Shown here piece after piece: positions 38,481 to 47,420 of a DNA stretch of 64,000 nucleotides (position 1 is its first letter; every line of letters begins with the position of its first letter). Source of the stretch: Winogradskyella pacifica (GTDB lineage: Bacteria > Bacteroidota > Bacteroidia > Flavobacteriales > Flavobacteriaceae); assembly GCF_013403915.1 (NCBI RefSeq), contig NZ_JABFDI010000016.1:40984-104983 (forward strand), given 5' to 3'. The translations under genes were made by a program, and so were the position numbers. The notes under the pieces were generated by a model that was not told the origin of the DNA, searched no databases, and was given only the letters and a program-made list of their open reading frames with translations.

Positions 38481-40532
38481 ATGAATGTATTCTTCAATAA
38501 GTGGTATAAGAATCACGCTTTAGTCTATAAGATTTTGTTGTTCATTGTAACAACATTGTTTATAGTATATCTGTTTCCTAAAACAGGAAAATTTAGATAT
38601 TCATTTGAAAAAGGGAAACCTTGGCAATCTGAAAATTTATACGCTCCTTTTAATTTTGCTATTAAAAAGTCTCAAGCGGAAATTGATGCCGAGAAAAATG
38701 AAATTAAAGACCGAAGTCTTGTTTATTTTGAAATAAATAGAGACGTTAAAGATGAGGTGTTTTCTGATTATTTAGCACGATTTAATCAGGTGTTTAAAGA
38801 CTCTAGTAATTTTATTAGTGAAAACTCAGACTTATATAAAAAGGGAAAAACAATAGTTAATAATCTTTACAACGTTGGCGTTTTAGATTTAGATTACAAT
38901 TATGCGGATGATAGACCGGTAAAATTAGCGACAGCCAATAAAGTTGAAAAAGAAATTCAATATGGCAGCTTATTTGAATTGAGTAATTTACGGAGTCGTG
39001 TTGAGTCTGATATGGGGAATTCAATTCCTATTGATGTAAAAAAGCGCATGATATCTGTTTTTTTCGATGTTATAAAACCTAATATTAAATTAAATGGAAG
39101 CCTAACAGAGAAGGCATTAGAGGAAGAATTGTCTAGAATATCCCTAACAAGAGGTCGTGTAGAGAAAGATCAGCTTATTATTTCAAAAGGTCAGGTTATT
39201 GAAGAAGCGCAATATGATATTTTAAGCTCGCTAAAATCTGAATATGAATCGCAAGTATGGAATTCAACCAATTACAATTGGGTACTTATAGCCTATACTT
39301 TGTTAGTGGCTTTGGCACTTCTTATGCTACTATTGTTTCTTAGTAAGTACAGAAAAGAAGTTTTTTTAAACAACACTAAAGTTACATTCATATTTTTTAA
39401 TATCGCGTTAATGATATTTTTAAGTACGTTAGTCATCAACTTTAATTCTCAATATATATATGTAGTGCCACTATGTATTTTACCATTGGTTTTAAAGGCT
39501 TTTTTCGATGCGCGATTGGGGTTGTTTACGCATGTGCTTACCGTGTTGCTTTTAGGTTTTGTAGTGCCTAATAGTTACGAGTATATGTTCCTTCAGATTA
39601 TTGCAGGTATGGTTACTATATTAACTGTTTCTGAATTGTATAAACGCGCAAATCTTTTTATATCTGTAGGACAAATAACGTTTATATATATCATAGCCTA
39701 CTTTGCGTTTTTTGTAATTCACGAAGGGCAACTAACAGGTTTAAAATTTGAGATTTTTGGCATGTTTATTCTTTCTGGTTTGGCAACATTATTTGTTCAA
39801 CCTTTGATTTATATCTACGAAAAAATATTCGGATTAGTCTCTGATGTATCACTCTTAGAGCTTTCTGATACCAATACCAAATTATTGAAAGAATTATCTA
39901 ACAGAGCACCAGGAACATTTCATCACTCGTTAAACGTTGCCAATTTGGCAGAAGCATCAGCCAACGAAATCGGAGCAAATGCCATGTTGGTTAGGGTAGG
40001 AGCCTTGTATCATGATATTGGTAAGATGAATAATCCAACGTATTTTACAGAAAACCAGAGTACAGGTATTAACCCACATGATGAATTATCGAATAAAGAA
40101 AGCGCGAAAATTATTATAGATCATGTTTTAAACGGCATTGAAACCGCTAAAAAATATAATCTTCCAGATCGTGTTATAGATTTCATAAGAACGCATCATG
40201 GCACGAGTTTGGTTTATTATTTCTATATGAAGGAAAAGGCAACCAATGAAAATGTTGATATCAGAGATTTTACTTATCCTGGACCAACTCCATTTAGTAA
40301 AGAAACAGCCATACTTATGATGTGCGATAGTGTTGAAGCAGCTTCTAAAAGTTTAAAAGAACCAACAAGCACTAAAATTAATGATTTTGTTGAAAACATA
40401 ATCAATAAACAGATGGAAGGTGGTCAGTTTCTAAATGCTGATATCACCTTTAAAGAAATTCAATCGCTTAAAAAAGTACTTAAGTTTAAGTTGGCTAATA
40501 TTTATCATTTGAGGATTGAGTATCCTGAATAA
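38481..40532 (+). CDS. 7TM-HD phosphohydrolase, PgpH-like (c-di-AMP phosphodiesterase family)
   Basis: A TTG at 38475 would add two residues; the ATG at 38481 behind a -7 element is preferred (683 residues). Layout: TM1 (about 13-33), a long extracytoplasmic domain (to about 260), seven membrane helices (about 265-450), then a cytosolic HD domain with HHSLNVANLAEASA (near 484) and the metal motif YHDIGKM (near 512). The family hydrolyses cyclic di-AMP (PgpH). It is monocistronic. The family call is firm; the c-di-AMP substrate is by homology. Confidence 0.88.
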   Translation: MNVFFNKWYKNHALVYKILLFIVTTLFIVYLFPKTGKFRYSFEKGKPWQSENLYAPFNFAIKKSQAEIDAEKNEIKDRSLVYFEINRDVKDEVFSDYLARFNQVFKDSSNFISENSDLYKKGKTIVNNLYNVGVLDLDYNYADDRPVKLATANKVEKEIQYGSLFELSNLRSRVESDMGNSIPIDVKKRMISVFFDVIKPNIKLNGSLTEKALEEELSRISLTRGRVEKDQLIISKGQVIEEAQYDILSSLKSEYESQVWNSTNYNWVLIAYTLLVALALLMLLLFLSKYRKEVFLNNTKVTFIFFNIALMIFLSTLVINFNSQYIYVVPLCILPLVLKAFFDARLGLFTHVLTVLLLGFVVPNSYEYMFLQIIAGMVTILTVSELYKRANLFISVGQITFIYIIAYFAFFVIHEGQLTGLKFEIFGMFILSGLATLFVQPLIYIYEKIFGLVSDVSLLELSDTNTKLLKELSNRAPGTFHHSLNVANLAEASANEIGANAMLVRVGALYHDIGKMNNPTYFTENQSTGINPHDELSNKESAKIIIDHVLNGIETAKKYNLPDRVIDFIRTHHGTSLVYYFYMKEKATNENVDIRDFTYPGPTPFSKETAILMMCDSVEAASKSLKEPTSTKINDFVENIINKQMEGGQFLNADITFKEIQSLKKVLKFKLANIYHLRIEYPE

Positions 40533-40930
40533 ATACAAGTAAAATCTATTCTTTGTCTGATTTAAATGTAATTTAAAGAGTAAAAAAGTTTATTCTATTT
40601 CTAAATGAATTATACTGTAATGGTTTGATATTTATTGAAATTACTCTTGCGGAATGGGGTGTCTTAATTGGTTGTGTGTTAGGGTTTGACGAGGGGTAAA
40701 AGCTAATTATCACCAAGGTTAAAGAGTAGCTTTTGAAAAGTACAATCCTAATAATGTTTTGAATTTCTTTAGGTTAAGATCGTCTTTTTAACCGATTTTT
40801 GAGATAGATTATATATCCAAAAGGAAATTCTATAAATGATATAAATTCATACTATAATTATATATTGGTTCTAACCCAAAAAAGCCCTAGAAAATGAATT
40901 CCAGGGCTTTTTAAAAGTATAAAAAAATAA
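40533..40930. other. 398-bp intergenic region
   Basis: No ORF or RNA gene is seen. It holds an 8-bp inverted repeat AAAAGCTA / TAGCTTTT (40698-40705 and 40727-40734) and, at its right end, a terminator. Confidence 0.5.
40878..40914 (-). terminator. Terminator of the T9SS Asp-box gene
   Basis: The stem AAAAAGCCCT / AGGGCTTTTT with a 14-base loop has A/T runs on both strands, next to the stop at 40931. Confidence 0.78.
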
Positions 40931-43198
40931 TTAATCAATAATTATTTTTTTAAGGAAAACCTTATTAGAACTAGAAATTACACGTAACAAATACATGCCA
41001 GGAGCGAGGTGACTTATGTCTAATTTTTCAATACCATCTGCATTTAGCATTTGCTGCCCGGTCATATTATAAAGGGCTACTTTAAAACTTGCATTATCCT
41101 GTAGTTTTATGTTTAAAACATCATTAACTGGGTTAGGGTAAACCATAACTTGGTTTGTTTTGTCGTAATCTGGATTACTCAACGACGTAAAATCTATAGT
41201 GTACGTAAGCAGTCCTAGATCAAAACTTCCTATATAAACTTTAACTGAATTTTCATAAAATTGATAGGCAGCAGAGCGGCTAGAGATACTCAACAATTGT
41301 CCATTATTAAAAGTGTCCCAGCTATCACCACTATCTGTAGAAAAATATAAAGAAAACTCAGATACTTCCGATGTATAGGTTGTGGCAACAATAGCTCCTT
41401 CTGTTTCTGTAGAAAAGCCGAGTTTAAAAACCAAATCGGTAGATTTCTGTACCCAGTTTTCTCCACTATCTGTAGAAATAAATATTCCCTTTGAAGTTGC
41501 TATAGCTAATGTATTAACATTAAAAGGATCCCTTTGCAAATCGAAAATAAGATCATCTGACGTCATAACTTCTAGTCCGTTACTATCGTTACTCCATGTG
41601 TTACCATCATCGGTAGAAGAGTATATTTCTACCCCTACAGATAAAGTAATTTTACCAGAACTGTCTATTAAGATACCGTTTATTATATCTAGAAAGGGTA
41701 GTGTAATATCTGTTTGCACTACACTATTAATATCTGTAAAATCAAACTTTTTCAATACAGTATCACTTGGCGAAAAGCCTGAAAAAGCAACCATTACCGT
41801 TTCATTAGCTTGAGGGTAGGTGCCTAACGCCGTAAACCCATTCATATACAAGGAGGTCAAAAAATGCTTTGTAACACCATTGTCATGGCTCACTTCAAAA
41901 TTAGAACCCATGAAACTTGGGGTTAAAGTAAATATTCTATTCGCTGTTATTTTATCTGCTAAAATAGTTGGGCCTGGGTTAGATGACGAATAATTAAATG
42001 GCAAAACATTGTATTCTAATTCTAACTCTGTATTCAAATCGCGATGCACAAAACCAAATCGCACACCATAATATAAATTAGCATTTTCATCGTCCAAGTA
42101 CAATTCCAAATTGCCTTCACTTGCATAATTTGGACTTTTTAACCATGTAACGGTCTCACCTCCATCTGTTGAAAATAATGGGACATAATTACTCGTTATA
42201 AGTACTTCTTCAGAGTTCTGTGGGTTGAAACTAGCATGTTTCCCGAAACTATAACTTAAAGGATTATCCTCCAAATACACTATATTTTGCCAAGTAGCAC
42301 CAGAATCTCTAGAAATTACAATTTCGTTTTCTTCCAAAATAATAATCTGTGAAGGATTAAGAGGATTGTAATGAATTGTATTTATACCATCTAAAACTCC
42401 CGTAGTCCATGTTATTGGTACAATATTGAAAGTCTCGCCTCCATCTGTAGATTTATATAGATTTTCAATTGTAGAATCAAAAGTTCCAGCTGTTCCAATT
42501 AAAAGGGTTTCTGTATTAGAAGGGTCAAAAGCTATAGCTTCTAAACTAACACCGTCAAGCTTAACCTCCCATGTTTGTCCTGCATCTTCTGAAATAAGTA
42601 AGCCAGCTTCCATACCTCTAGCAAGAAATAATTTTTCAGGATTATTAGGGCTTATAGCAACATTAAATATAGACACGGCATCATAGTCTTGAGCATCGTA
42701 AACTGTTTCCCAGCTTAATCCGCTATCTGCGGTGTAAAACGTTTGACCTAAATTAGTGTCTACTAATAATATATCGGAATCTCCTTCGTAAAAAGAATAT
42801 GATACTGCATTACCGTTTAAATTTTGATTAGGCAAATTAAAAGTTTTTGAAACTTCATTCGATGTAATATTATAAATCATTATAGCACCATATGGACGGT
42901 TTGGTGTTATAGCTATAAAACTTAAGCCTGTACCATCTGCAGTTAGTTTCATCTCTTCAATTGAGGCAGATTCACCAATAGGCAAAGAGTAGAGAATATC
43001 CCAGCTTCCTCCATTATCTGTAGATACTAATATATGATTTTTTAAAGTATGAGCGTAAACCTTATTAGGTTCATTGGCATCATAAGTGAGAGAAAAAATT
43101 CTCCCATAATCTTCAGAACCTAATACTCCGAATTGAGCAAAAATAGGTTGAATACAAAAGCTTAAAAAGAAAAGGTAAGCAGTAATTAATTTTTTCAT
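40931..43198 (-). CDS. Secreted Asp-box (BNR/VPS10-like) beta-propeller protein with T9SS sorting domain
   Basis: 755 residues. The signal peptide ends at Phe-Ala-Gln (about 22). Many Asp-box motifs S-x-D-x-G-x-x-W follow (STDNGGSWD, SEDAGQTWE, SRDSGATWQ, STDSGENWVQ, STDSGDSWD), typical of sialidase/VPS10-like propellers. The last 80 residues are a type A T9SS C-terminal domain (VMVYPNPVNDVLNIKL, then LAPGMYLLRV and a Lys-Lys-Ile end), which sends the protein to the surface or medium. No sialidase catalytic residues are evident, so it is more likely a binding or adhesive protein. Confidence 0.85.
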   Translation of the reverse strand: MKKLITAYLFFLSFCIQPIFAQFGVLGSEDYGRIFSLTYDANEPNKVYAHTLKNHILVSTDNGGSWDILYSLPIGESASIEEMKLTADGTGLSFIAITPNRPYGAIMIYNITSNEVSKTFNLPNQNLNGNAVSYSFYEGDSDILLVDTNLGQTFYTADSGLSWETVYDAQDYDAVSIFNVAISPNNPEKLFLARGMEAGLLISEDAGQTWEVKLDGVSLEAIAFDPSNTETLLIGTAGTFDSTIENLYKSTDGGETFNIVPITWTTGVLDGINTIHYNPLNPSQIIILEENEIVISRDSGATWQNIVYLEDNPLSYSFGKHASFNPQNSEEVLITSNYVPLFSTDGGETVTWLKSPNYASEGNLELYLDDENANLYYGVRFGFVHRDLNTELELEYNVLPFNYSSSNPGPTILADKITANRIFTLTPSFMGSNFEVSHDNGVTKHFLTSLYMNGFTALGTYPQANETVMVAFSGFSPSDTVLKKFDFTDINSVVQTDITLPFLDIINGILIDSSGKITLSVGVEIYSSTDDGNTWSNDSNGLEVMTSDDLIFDLQRDPFNVNTLAIATSKGIFISTDSGENWVQKSTDLVFKLGFSTETEGAIVATTYTSEVSEFSLYFSTDSGDSWDTFNNGQLLSISSRSAAYQFYENSVKVYIGSFDLGLLTYTIDFTSLSNPDYDKTNQVMVYPNPVNDVLNIKLQDNASFKVALYNMTGQQMLNADGIEKLDISHLAPGMYLLRVISSSNKVFLKKIIID

Positions 43199-43304
43199 GG
43201 TTTTAATTTTGATTAGAATTCAATACTATGCACAAAAATTCTTAATCTTAGAAATTACCACATAATTACTGTGACAGCTCAAATAAAAAGTGTGACATCT
43301 AATG

Positions 43305-44942
43305 CTAAATACTTGATATGTAGCTGTATAGTTGCTGACTGTCCTTTAGGCCAATTTTACTACTTATTCTTTCTTTACGTTTACGAGAAGCTTCTACGGT
43401 AATATTAAAAAGTGACGCAATTTCTTTACTAGAGAGGTCCATGTAAAGATTACTTAAATAACGGATATCGTTAACAGTGAGTTCAGGATGATTTTTTTTA
43501 AGGGTTGAAAGAAAACCATGATTCACCTCTTCAAAATGTGTTAGAAAACTCTCCCATTCTGCATCACCTTTCAAAAGCATTTTCAACTCTTTTACTTTTT
43601 TTGATAGCAATGCATTTTTGGTCACTTCTGTTTGCCCTGAAAGACTATTGATTACTTCTTTTAATAACTCATTTCTGCTTGAAATTTGTAATGCTTTTGT
43701 TGCAAGTTTCCGGTTCCGATTTTCAATTTCATTTCGTAACCGTTCTTGCTCTAGTAGTGCCATAGTTTCTTTTGCAACTAACTGTTTTTCCAAAAGTAAA
43801 TTGTCACTCTCCTTTTTTTGAAGTTCCAAATTTATTATTTCTTTGCTACGTTTATTAAGTATTTTGCGTTGCTTATTTTTTAAATACATATTCCTTAATG
43901 CCCAAGCAATTAGAAAAATGACCAATATAGCAGCACCCAACAGACCGTAAAGCGTCGTTGTTTCCCTTTGGTTTAGCTCCTTATTAAGTTTTAATTCTCG
44001 TTGGTAATCTGCAATTTCAAATTTAACCCTATTGGTTTCAAATAGTTTGCCGTTCTTCATATTATTAACCGATGCGCTCAACGAAATCAGAGAGTCTTTG
44101 GCTCGCAATGCTTTACTGTACAACTTGCTTTTTTCATAAACAGTGGCAAGTTGCTCGTATGCCATTATTTTATTTTCATAATTTTCTGCTGCATGCAGCG
44201 CTTGTTGGGCATATAAAATTGAATTTTCGCCTTCATCAATATCTTTTGCAATGTTGGATAGTAGAATAATAAGCAACACGCGTTCTTCAATATTGGCAAT
44301 TGGGTCTAGTTTTGGTAATATTTGTTGTGCTAAGGATTGTGCCACTAGAAACTCTCCTCTTTTATATTTATTTTCAGCCAGTGCAATGTCACCAATAATA
44401 GCGATTGATGGCTTATGTTGTAGCATTTCATTTGCTTCCTTCAAATAATTCGTTGCCTCATCCAATCTGTTAAGTTGATTGGCAACAATACCTAAGTTAA
44501 TGGCATAAATACCAATTTTAATACTTTCATTATGTTCTTTTGCTTGTACATATGCTTTTAAAAAATATTCTTGAGCCTTAGGCAAATCACCTTCTTTACT
44601 GTAAAGGATGGCAATATTGTTTAAAACTATCATCTCTTCATTATTATCCAAATGTTTCAACGCAATGGTATATGCTTCGAGATAATTGTCTAGCGCTTCG
44701 CCGTAATCCAACATAGCATAATAGTTGGTACCAATATTATTTAATGCCAAAAATTGCTGTTTATACCATTGATTTTCCTCGGCAACAGTTCTTACATTAG
44801 TTAGTATCTCTAGCGATAACGGATATTGCATTTCAATGCGAGCCTCAATCCCTTTCCTTAATAAGCTGTCTAATTGTGCAGTGTTTTGGGCGAATAGTAA
44901 AGGGCAAAAAAATAATATAAAATAGTTGCTAAAAAAACGCAT
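43305..44942 (-). CDS. TPR-transmembrane-LuxR-type regulator
   Basis: 545 residues. A signal/anchor (about 1-18) leads into TPR repeats (about 20-290; ALDNYLEAYTIALKHLDNNEEM, KAQEYFLKAYVQAKEHN). A membrane helix lies at about 329-348, a coiled coil at about 350-440, and a C-terminal helix-turn-helix at about 490-540 (LSSKEIASLFNITVEASRKRKERI) of LuxR type. This one-component architecture senses in the periplasm and binds DNA in the cytoplasm. It lies 106 bp upstream of the T9SS Asp-box gene and could control it. Confidence 0.8.
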   Translation of the reverse strand: MRFFSNYFILFFCPLLFAQNTAQLDSLLRKGIEARIEMQYPLSLEILTNVRTVAEENQWYKQQFLALNNIGTNYYAMLDYGEALDNYLEAYTIALKHLDNNEEMIVLNNIAILYSKEGDLPKAQEYFLKAYVQAKEHNESIKIGIYAINLGIVANQLNRLDEATNYLKEANEMLQHKPSIAIIGDIALAENKYKRGEFLVAQSLAQQILPKLDPIANIEERVLLIILLSNIAKDIDEGENSILYAQQALHAAENYENKIMAYEQLATVYEKSKLYSKALRAKDSLISLSASVNNMKNGKLFETNRVKFEIADYQRELKLNKELNQRETTTLYGLLGAAILVIFLIAWALRNMYLKNKQRKILNKRSKEIINLELQKKESDNLLLEKQLVAKETMALLEQERLRNEIENRNRKLATKALQISSRNELLKEVINSLSGQTEVTKNALLSKKVKELKMLLKGDAEWESFLTHFEEVNHGFLSTLKKNHPELTVNDIRYLSNLYMDLSSKEIASLFNITVEASRKRKERISSKIGLKDSQQLYSYISSI

Positions 44943-45296
44943 AGGATTTAGGATAGACCAACATTAGTAAAAGATAAATGTAAGGATAATATTAATTATA
45001 CAATAAATCTATTTACTCTCCTCCGCTGATTATGTAGGGAAAACGAGATTATTATCAAATACAATTTTTGTTTAAAAACAAGAAGTAGTATGGATCATTA
45101 ATAACGAGCATCAAATTTTATTAAAAAAACAATTTGTGTGTGTAAAGTGTGTGTGATTCTGAAAACTTGCATGAAATAATTTTAATTATTAACTAATATT
45201 TGATCATAGTTTGTGGGTGGGAGAGATCTGTTTTTAACGCGTATTAAAAAAGCGTAGCTCTTTATTATTAAGGTATATGGAACTATTTGTTAAATA

Positions 45297-45333
45297 CACA
45301 AAAGCCTCAACATTGCCATTAAGGCTTTTTGTG
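45297..45333. terminator. Terminator-like hairpin abutting the tRNA fragment
   Basis: CACAAAAGCCT and AAGGCTTTTTGTG form a stem with one bulge. It overlaps the 3' end of the tRNA-like sequence and has no gene of its own. Confidence 0.5.
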
Positions 45334-45378
45334 ATCGCACCAGGATTAGAACTTAGGTCCGCCTGCTTAGAAGGCAAA
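45332..45378 (-). other. 3' half of a tRNA-Arg(TCT)-like gene (possible att scar)
   Basis: Read on the minus strand: anticodon loop CTTCTAA (anticodon TCT) with 3' stem GCAGG, variable region CGGAC, T-loop TTCTAAT in a 5-bp stem with one mismatch, acceptor half TGCGATC and discriminator A. The 5' side is cut at the anticodon stem, where CCTGC would be expected but TTTGC plus an A/T tract is found; no D-arm exists. The break at the anticodon loop is where tyrosine recombinases often cut tRNA genes. It is a remnant, not a working tRNA. Confidence 0.6.
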
Positions 45379-45622
45379 AAAAAAGCAAGTCTATTGTTAA
45401 CCGAACAGCATTGAAATTATGTATCCGTATGTTAATTAGGCTTATGGTTCTTTTATTTGCTTCATTACTCATTCAATTATTCGTTCTAAAGTAAGCTTTA
45501 AAAAATTTCAACATTTAATTTCGCTTAACCTTTACACTACGATCCTTTAAAGCGTCTAAACCCAATTTTGTAGATGTTACTTGGTGTGATATGGTTTGTA
45601 AAAAAAATGATAATGATACAAT

Positions 45623-45669
45623 ATCCCTGAATACGGTTAGAAAAGTATGTGTTTAAATGTTCAATTTTG
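45623..45669 (+). promoter_or_regulatory. Cluster promoter D (dyad plus -7 element)
   Basis: The half-site ATCCCT starts at 45623, exactly 39 bp before the -7-like box CAATTTTG (45662-45669, one mismatch). The second half (GGTTAG) is degenerate. It drives the split gene and tssD. Confidence 0.6.
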
Positions 45670-45691
45670 TAAGGAATAAAAATTTACAATT

Positions 45692-46380
45692 ATGGATTTT
45701 AAAACAATGTTACAGTTACCTGTATTAGATACTAATGAGGTTTTAGCAATAGTACAAGAAATAGCAGATATAGAAAGAAAAGAAGAAAGACCGCGCATGC
45801 CTAAGGTTGCAATCTCTACACATTCTGATACTGCTTCTGGATTTTTTGTAAACTATAATGCAGAAAAAAAGTAGTTTTATTATGTGATATTTATGATCGC
45901 GATGCACAATTTCAATATATAGAAGTCCATTCTATTTCTTCTATTTCTTTGAGCAACATAAATAAGCATGCCTACCTTTTATCGGATGGAAGCATTCCTT
46001 TTACTCCAGATGCTGATGATATACCAACGGTACTTCAGCTTAAAAAAGATATTAAAAATTTAGAATTAGAAATTAAAGTCGCTTTAGATAAAGAAATTTC
46101 TATAGTTTATGTGCATGATGGAACTCCAAAAGATTTGGATAAGTTTTATGCTTCAAAAGTTGTACCGTTATTAAAAGAAACACTTTCTAAAATAGCAACA
46201 GATCACTTAGCAAAAGCTGCGTTTGCAGAGGCCATTTCCACTATCAATTTCTGTTTGGGGAGCGAGAATAACTTAATAAGAGATAAAGAGGTTGTTACTG
46301 TCACAATAGATACTTCTAAAGGTTTAAAGAGTTTTATTAAAGCGAAACAGCTACAAGATCAAATCGAAAAATTTTTATAA
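45692..46380 (+). CDS. Unknown protein encoded in two frames joined by a -1 slippery site
   Basis: Frame 1 runs from the ATG at 45692 to a TAG at 45872-45874 (60 residues). The codons before the stop are GAA AAA AAG. After a -1 slip the reading continues GTA GTT TTA and stays open to 46380, giving a 229-residue protein. The -1 frame is clearly coding from the slip point (VVLLCDIYDRDAQFQYIEVHS and onward) and has no ATG of its own nearby; its first start-like codon is TTG at 45949. I do not recognise the family. The N-terminal part looks beta-rich, the rest mixed with a Lys-rich end. It is followed after 17 bp by a TssD-like gene. Confidence 0.6.
45865..45874 (+). other. Slippery heptamer A_AAA_AAG with abutting stop
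   Basis: A7-G (45864-45871) reads A AAA AAG in frame, the dnaX-type -1 frameshift site, and is followed at once by TAG. A clear downstream stimulatory stem-loop is not obvious. The alternatives are an indel mutation or a sequencing error in the A-run. Confidence 0.55.
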
Positions 46381-46397
46381 CACTAAAACAAATCAAT

Positions 46398-46790
46398 ATG
46401 CAAGACTCTAACGTGGTTAGCCGAATAGAATTATTAATAAGAAAAGATAATAATACAGAAAAAGCTTTTGTCTTAAGTCATTGTGACTATAGTTTTAATA
46501 ATGATTATTATACTGAAGAAAAAAAACCGATAGACGTAAATTTTTCAGGGACAACAAAAATGGTTAATGATCCTTTATTTATGGCATGGATTTCTAACCA
46601 ACCTGGAGAATGGTCTGGTAGCGCTAAGGTTTATCATAGAGATCAAGAAACAGCTTCTGTAGTTATAGAGTTTGATAAGGCGACTGTAGTCAGTTTTAGT
46701 CAGTCTTTTTCTGAATATAATGCGCATAGCGATGCGTACTTTAGTATGGTTATGAAGGGGGTAACGTTTAATACAGTGAAATTAAACTAG
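46398..46790 (+). CDS. TssD (Hcp)-like type VI tube protein
   Basis: 130 residues, the size of Bacteroidota TssD. The order of motifs fits the family: an early strand VSRIELLIR, then HCDYSFNNDYY (the CDYSF/HFDYSF position), DPLFMAWISN (the stacking helix), GSAKVYHRDQETASVVIEFDKA and a final strand. No TssB, TssC, TssK or ClpV gene is in the window, so it is an orphan copy, perhaps an effector carrier. It is co-transcribed with the frameshift gene and ends at a very strong terminator. The family call is by pattern only. Confidence 0.6.
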   Translation: MQDSNVVSRIELLIRKDNNTEKAFVLSHCDYSFNNDYYTEEKKPIDVNFSGTTKMVNDPLFMAWISNQPGEWSGSAKVYHRDQETASVVIEFDKATVVSFSQSFSEYNAHSDAYFSMVMKGVTFNTVKLN

Positions 46791-46812
46791 TAAAAAGTTT
46801 CCCCATATATAA

Positions 46813-46857
46813 ATACATAAAAGCCTTTAAGAAATTAACTTAAAGGCTTTTATGTAT
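46813..46857 (+). terminator. Strong terminator after tssD
   Basis: The 19-bp perfect arms ATACATAAAAGCCTTTAAG / CTTAAAGGCTTTTATGTAT have a 7-base loop. Confidence 0.92.
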
Positions 46858-46883
46858 TCTACCAAGAGTCATTTATTATCTCA

Positions 46884-46918
46884 TAAAAAAAGGAGAAAAC
46901 CAATCTTAGCTTCTCCTT
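46884..46918 (-). terminator. Terminator of the 46942-47337 gene
   Basis: The stem AAGGAGAA / TTCTCCTT has a 13-base loop and a T-run on the minus strand. Confidence 0.8.
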
Positions 46919-46941
46919 GTTTTCTGATCATAGCTTTAAAA

Positions 46942-47337
46942 CTATAAATTATTTTCTAAATATTCACGGATTGTTAAGTCTATAAAATAACCACTGTGGT
47001 GACCACCCCAACATGCTGTTAAAGAAAATACGCCATCCTCCAATTTTAATTCTTTTTTAGCTTCAGCACCTTCATTTGGGATGCAGTATACTTCAATAGA
47101 GTTAACACTTTCTGCCATCGCTTCTTTTCCCATATCGTCTTTGCAAACCAATTTTATACCATCTGTAAGACGCTGTAAACATACGCTTGGCACAAATTTT
47201 ATAAAGTCTAATTCAAAGGTGTCCCAATTAATATGTATTGGCAATTCTTTACCCACGATTTCATTAATCTCTTGTTGGTAATCAGCTAAATATTGATCTT
47301 CTATAGATTTTGCTGCTCTTTTTTCTTGTAATCCCAT
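46942..47337 (-). CDS. Unknown 131-residue protein
   Basis: No signal peptide. An N-terminal helix (EKRAAKSIEDQYLADYQQEINEIVG) is followed by a beta-rich part with LPIHINWDTFELDFIKFVP, then SVNSIEVYCIPN and a C-terminal stretch TACWGGHHSGYFIDLTIREYL that includes a Cys and two adjacent His. I do not recognise the family. It is transcribed away from the lipoprotein gene at 47487, with which it shares a back-to-back pair of the cluster operator. Its promoter site makes it a member of the regulon. Confidence 0.65.
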   Translation of the reverse strand: MGLQEKRAAKSIEDQYLADYQQEINEIVGKELPIHINWDTFELDFIKFVPSVCLQRLTDGIKLVCKDDMGKEAMAESVNSIEVYCIPNEGAEAKKELKLEDGVFSLTACWGGHHSGYFIDLTIREYLENNL

Positions 47338-47365
47338 AATCGTTATTTTAATTTAATTAATACTT

Positions 47366-47412
47366 CAAAGGTATTGGAAGTAATAGGTTGAAAAACACCC
47401 TGAATAAGGGAA
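47366..47412 (-). promoter_or_regulatory. Cluster promoter E (minus strand)
   Basis: On the minus strand the half-site TTCCCT starts at 47412, exactly 39 bp before a perfect -7 box TACCTTTG (plus 47366-47373). The second half is AGGG one base closer than in the others. Confidence 0.6.
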
Positions 47413-47420
47413 TAAAAAAA

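Larger units (their letters stand above)
44943..45691. other. 749-bp intergenic region at the edge of the accessory cluster
   Basis: There is no credible ORF. It contains a terminator-like hairpin (45297-45333), a 3' tRNA-Arg fragment (45332-45378) and the operator-type promoter of the next gene (45623-45669). The rest is AT-rich with no recognised element. Confidence 0.6.

Noticed and set aside
45332..45378. Working tRNA gene
   Set aside because: Only the 3' half is present; the 5' acceptor strand and D-arm are missing and the T-stem has a mismatch.
45692..47337. CRISPR array, toxin-antitoxin pair or prophage at the island edge
   Set aside because: No regular repeats, no typical toxin or antitoxin folds, and no integrase, terminase or capsid gene is visible.
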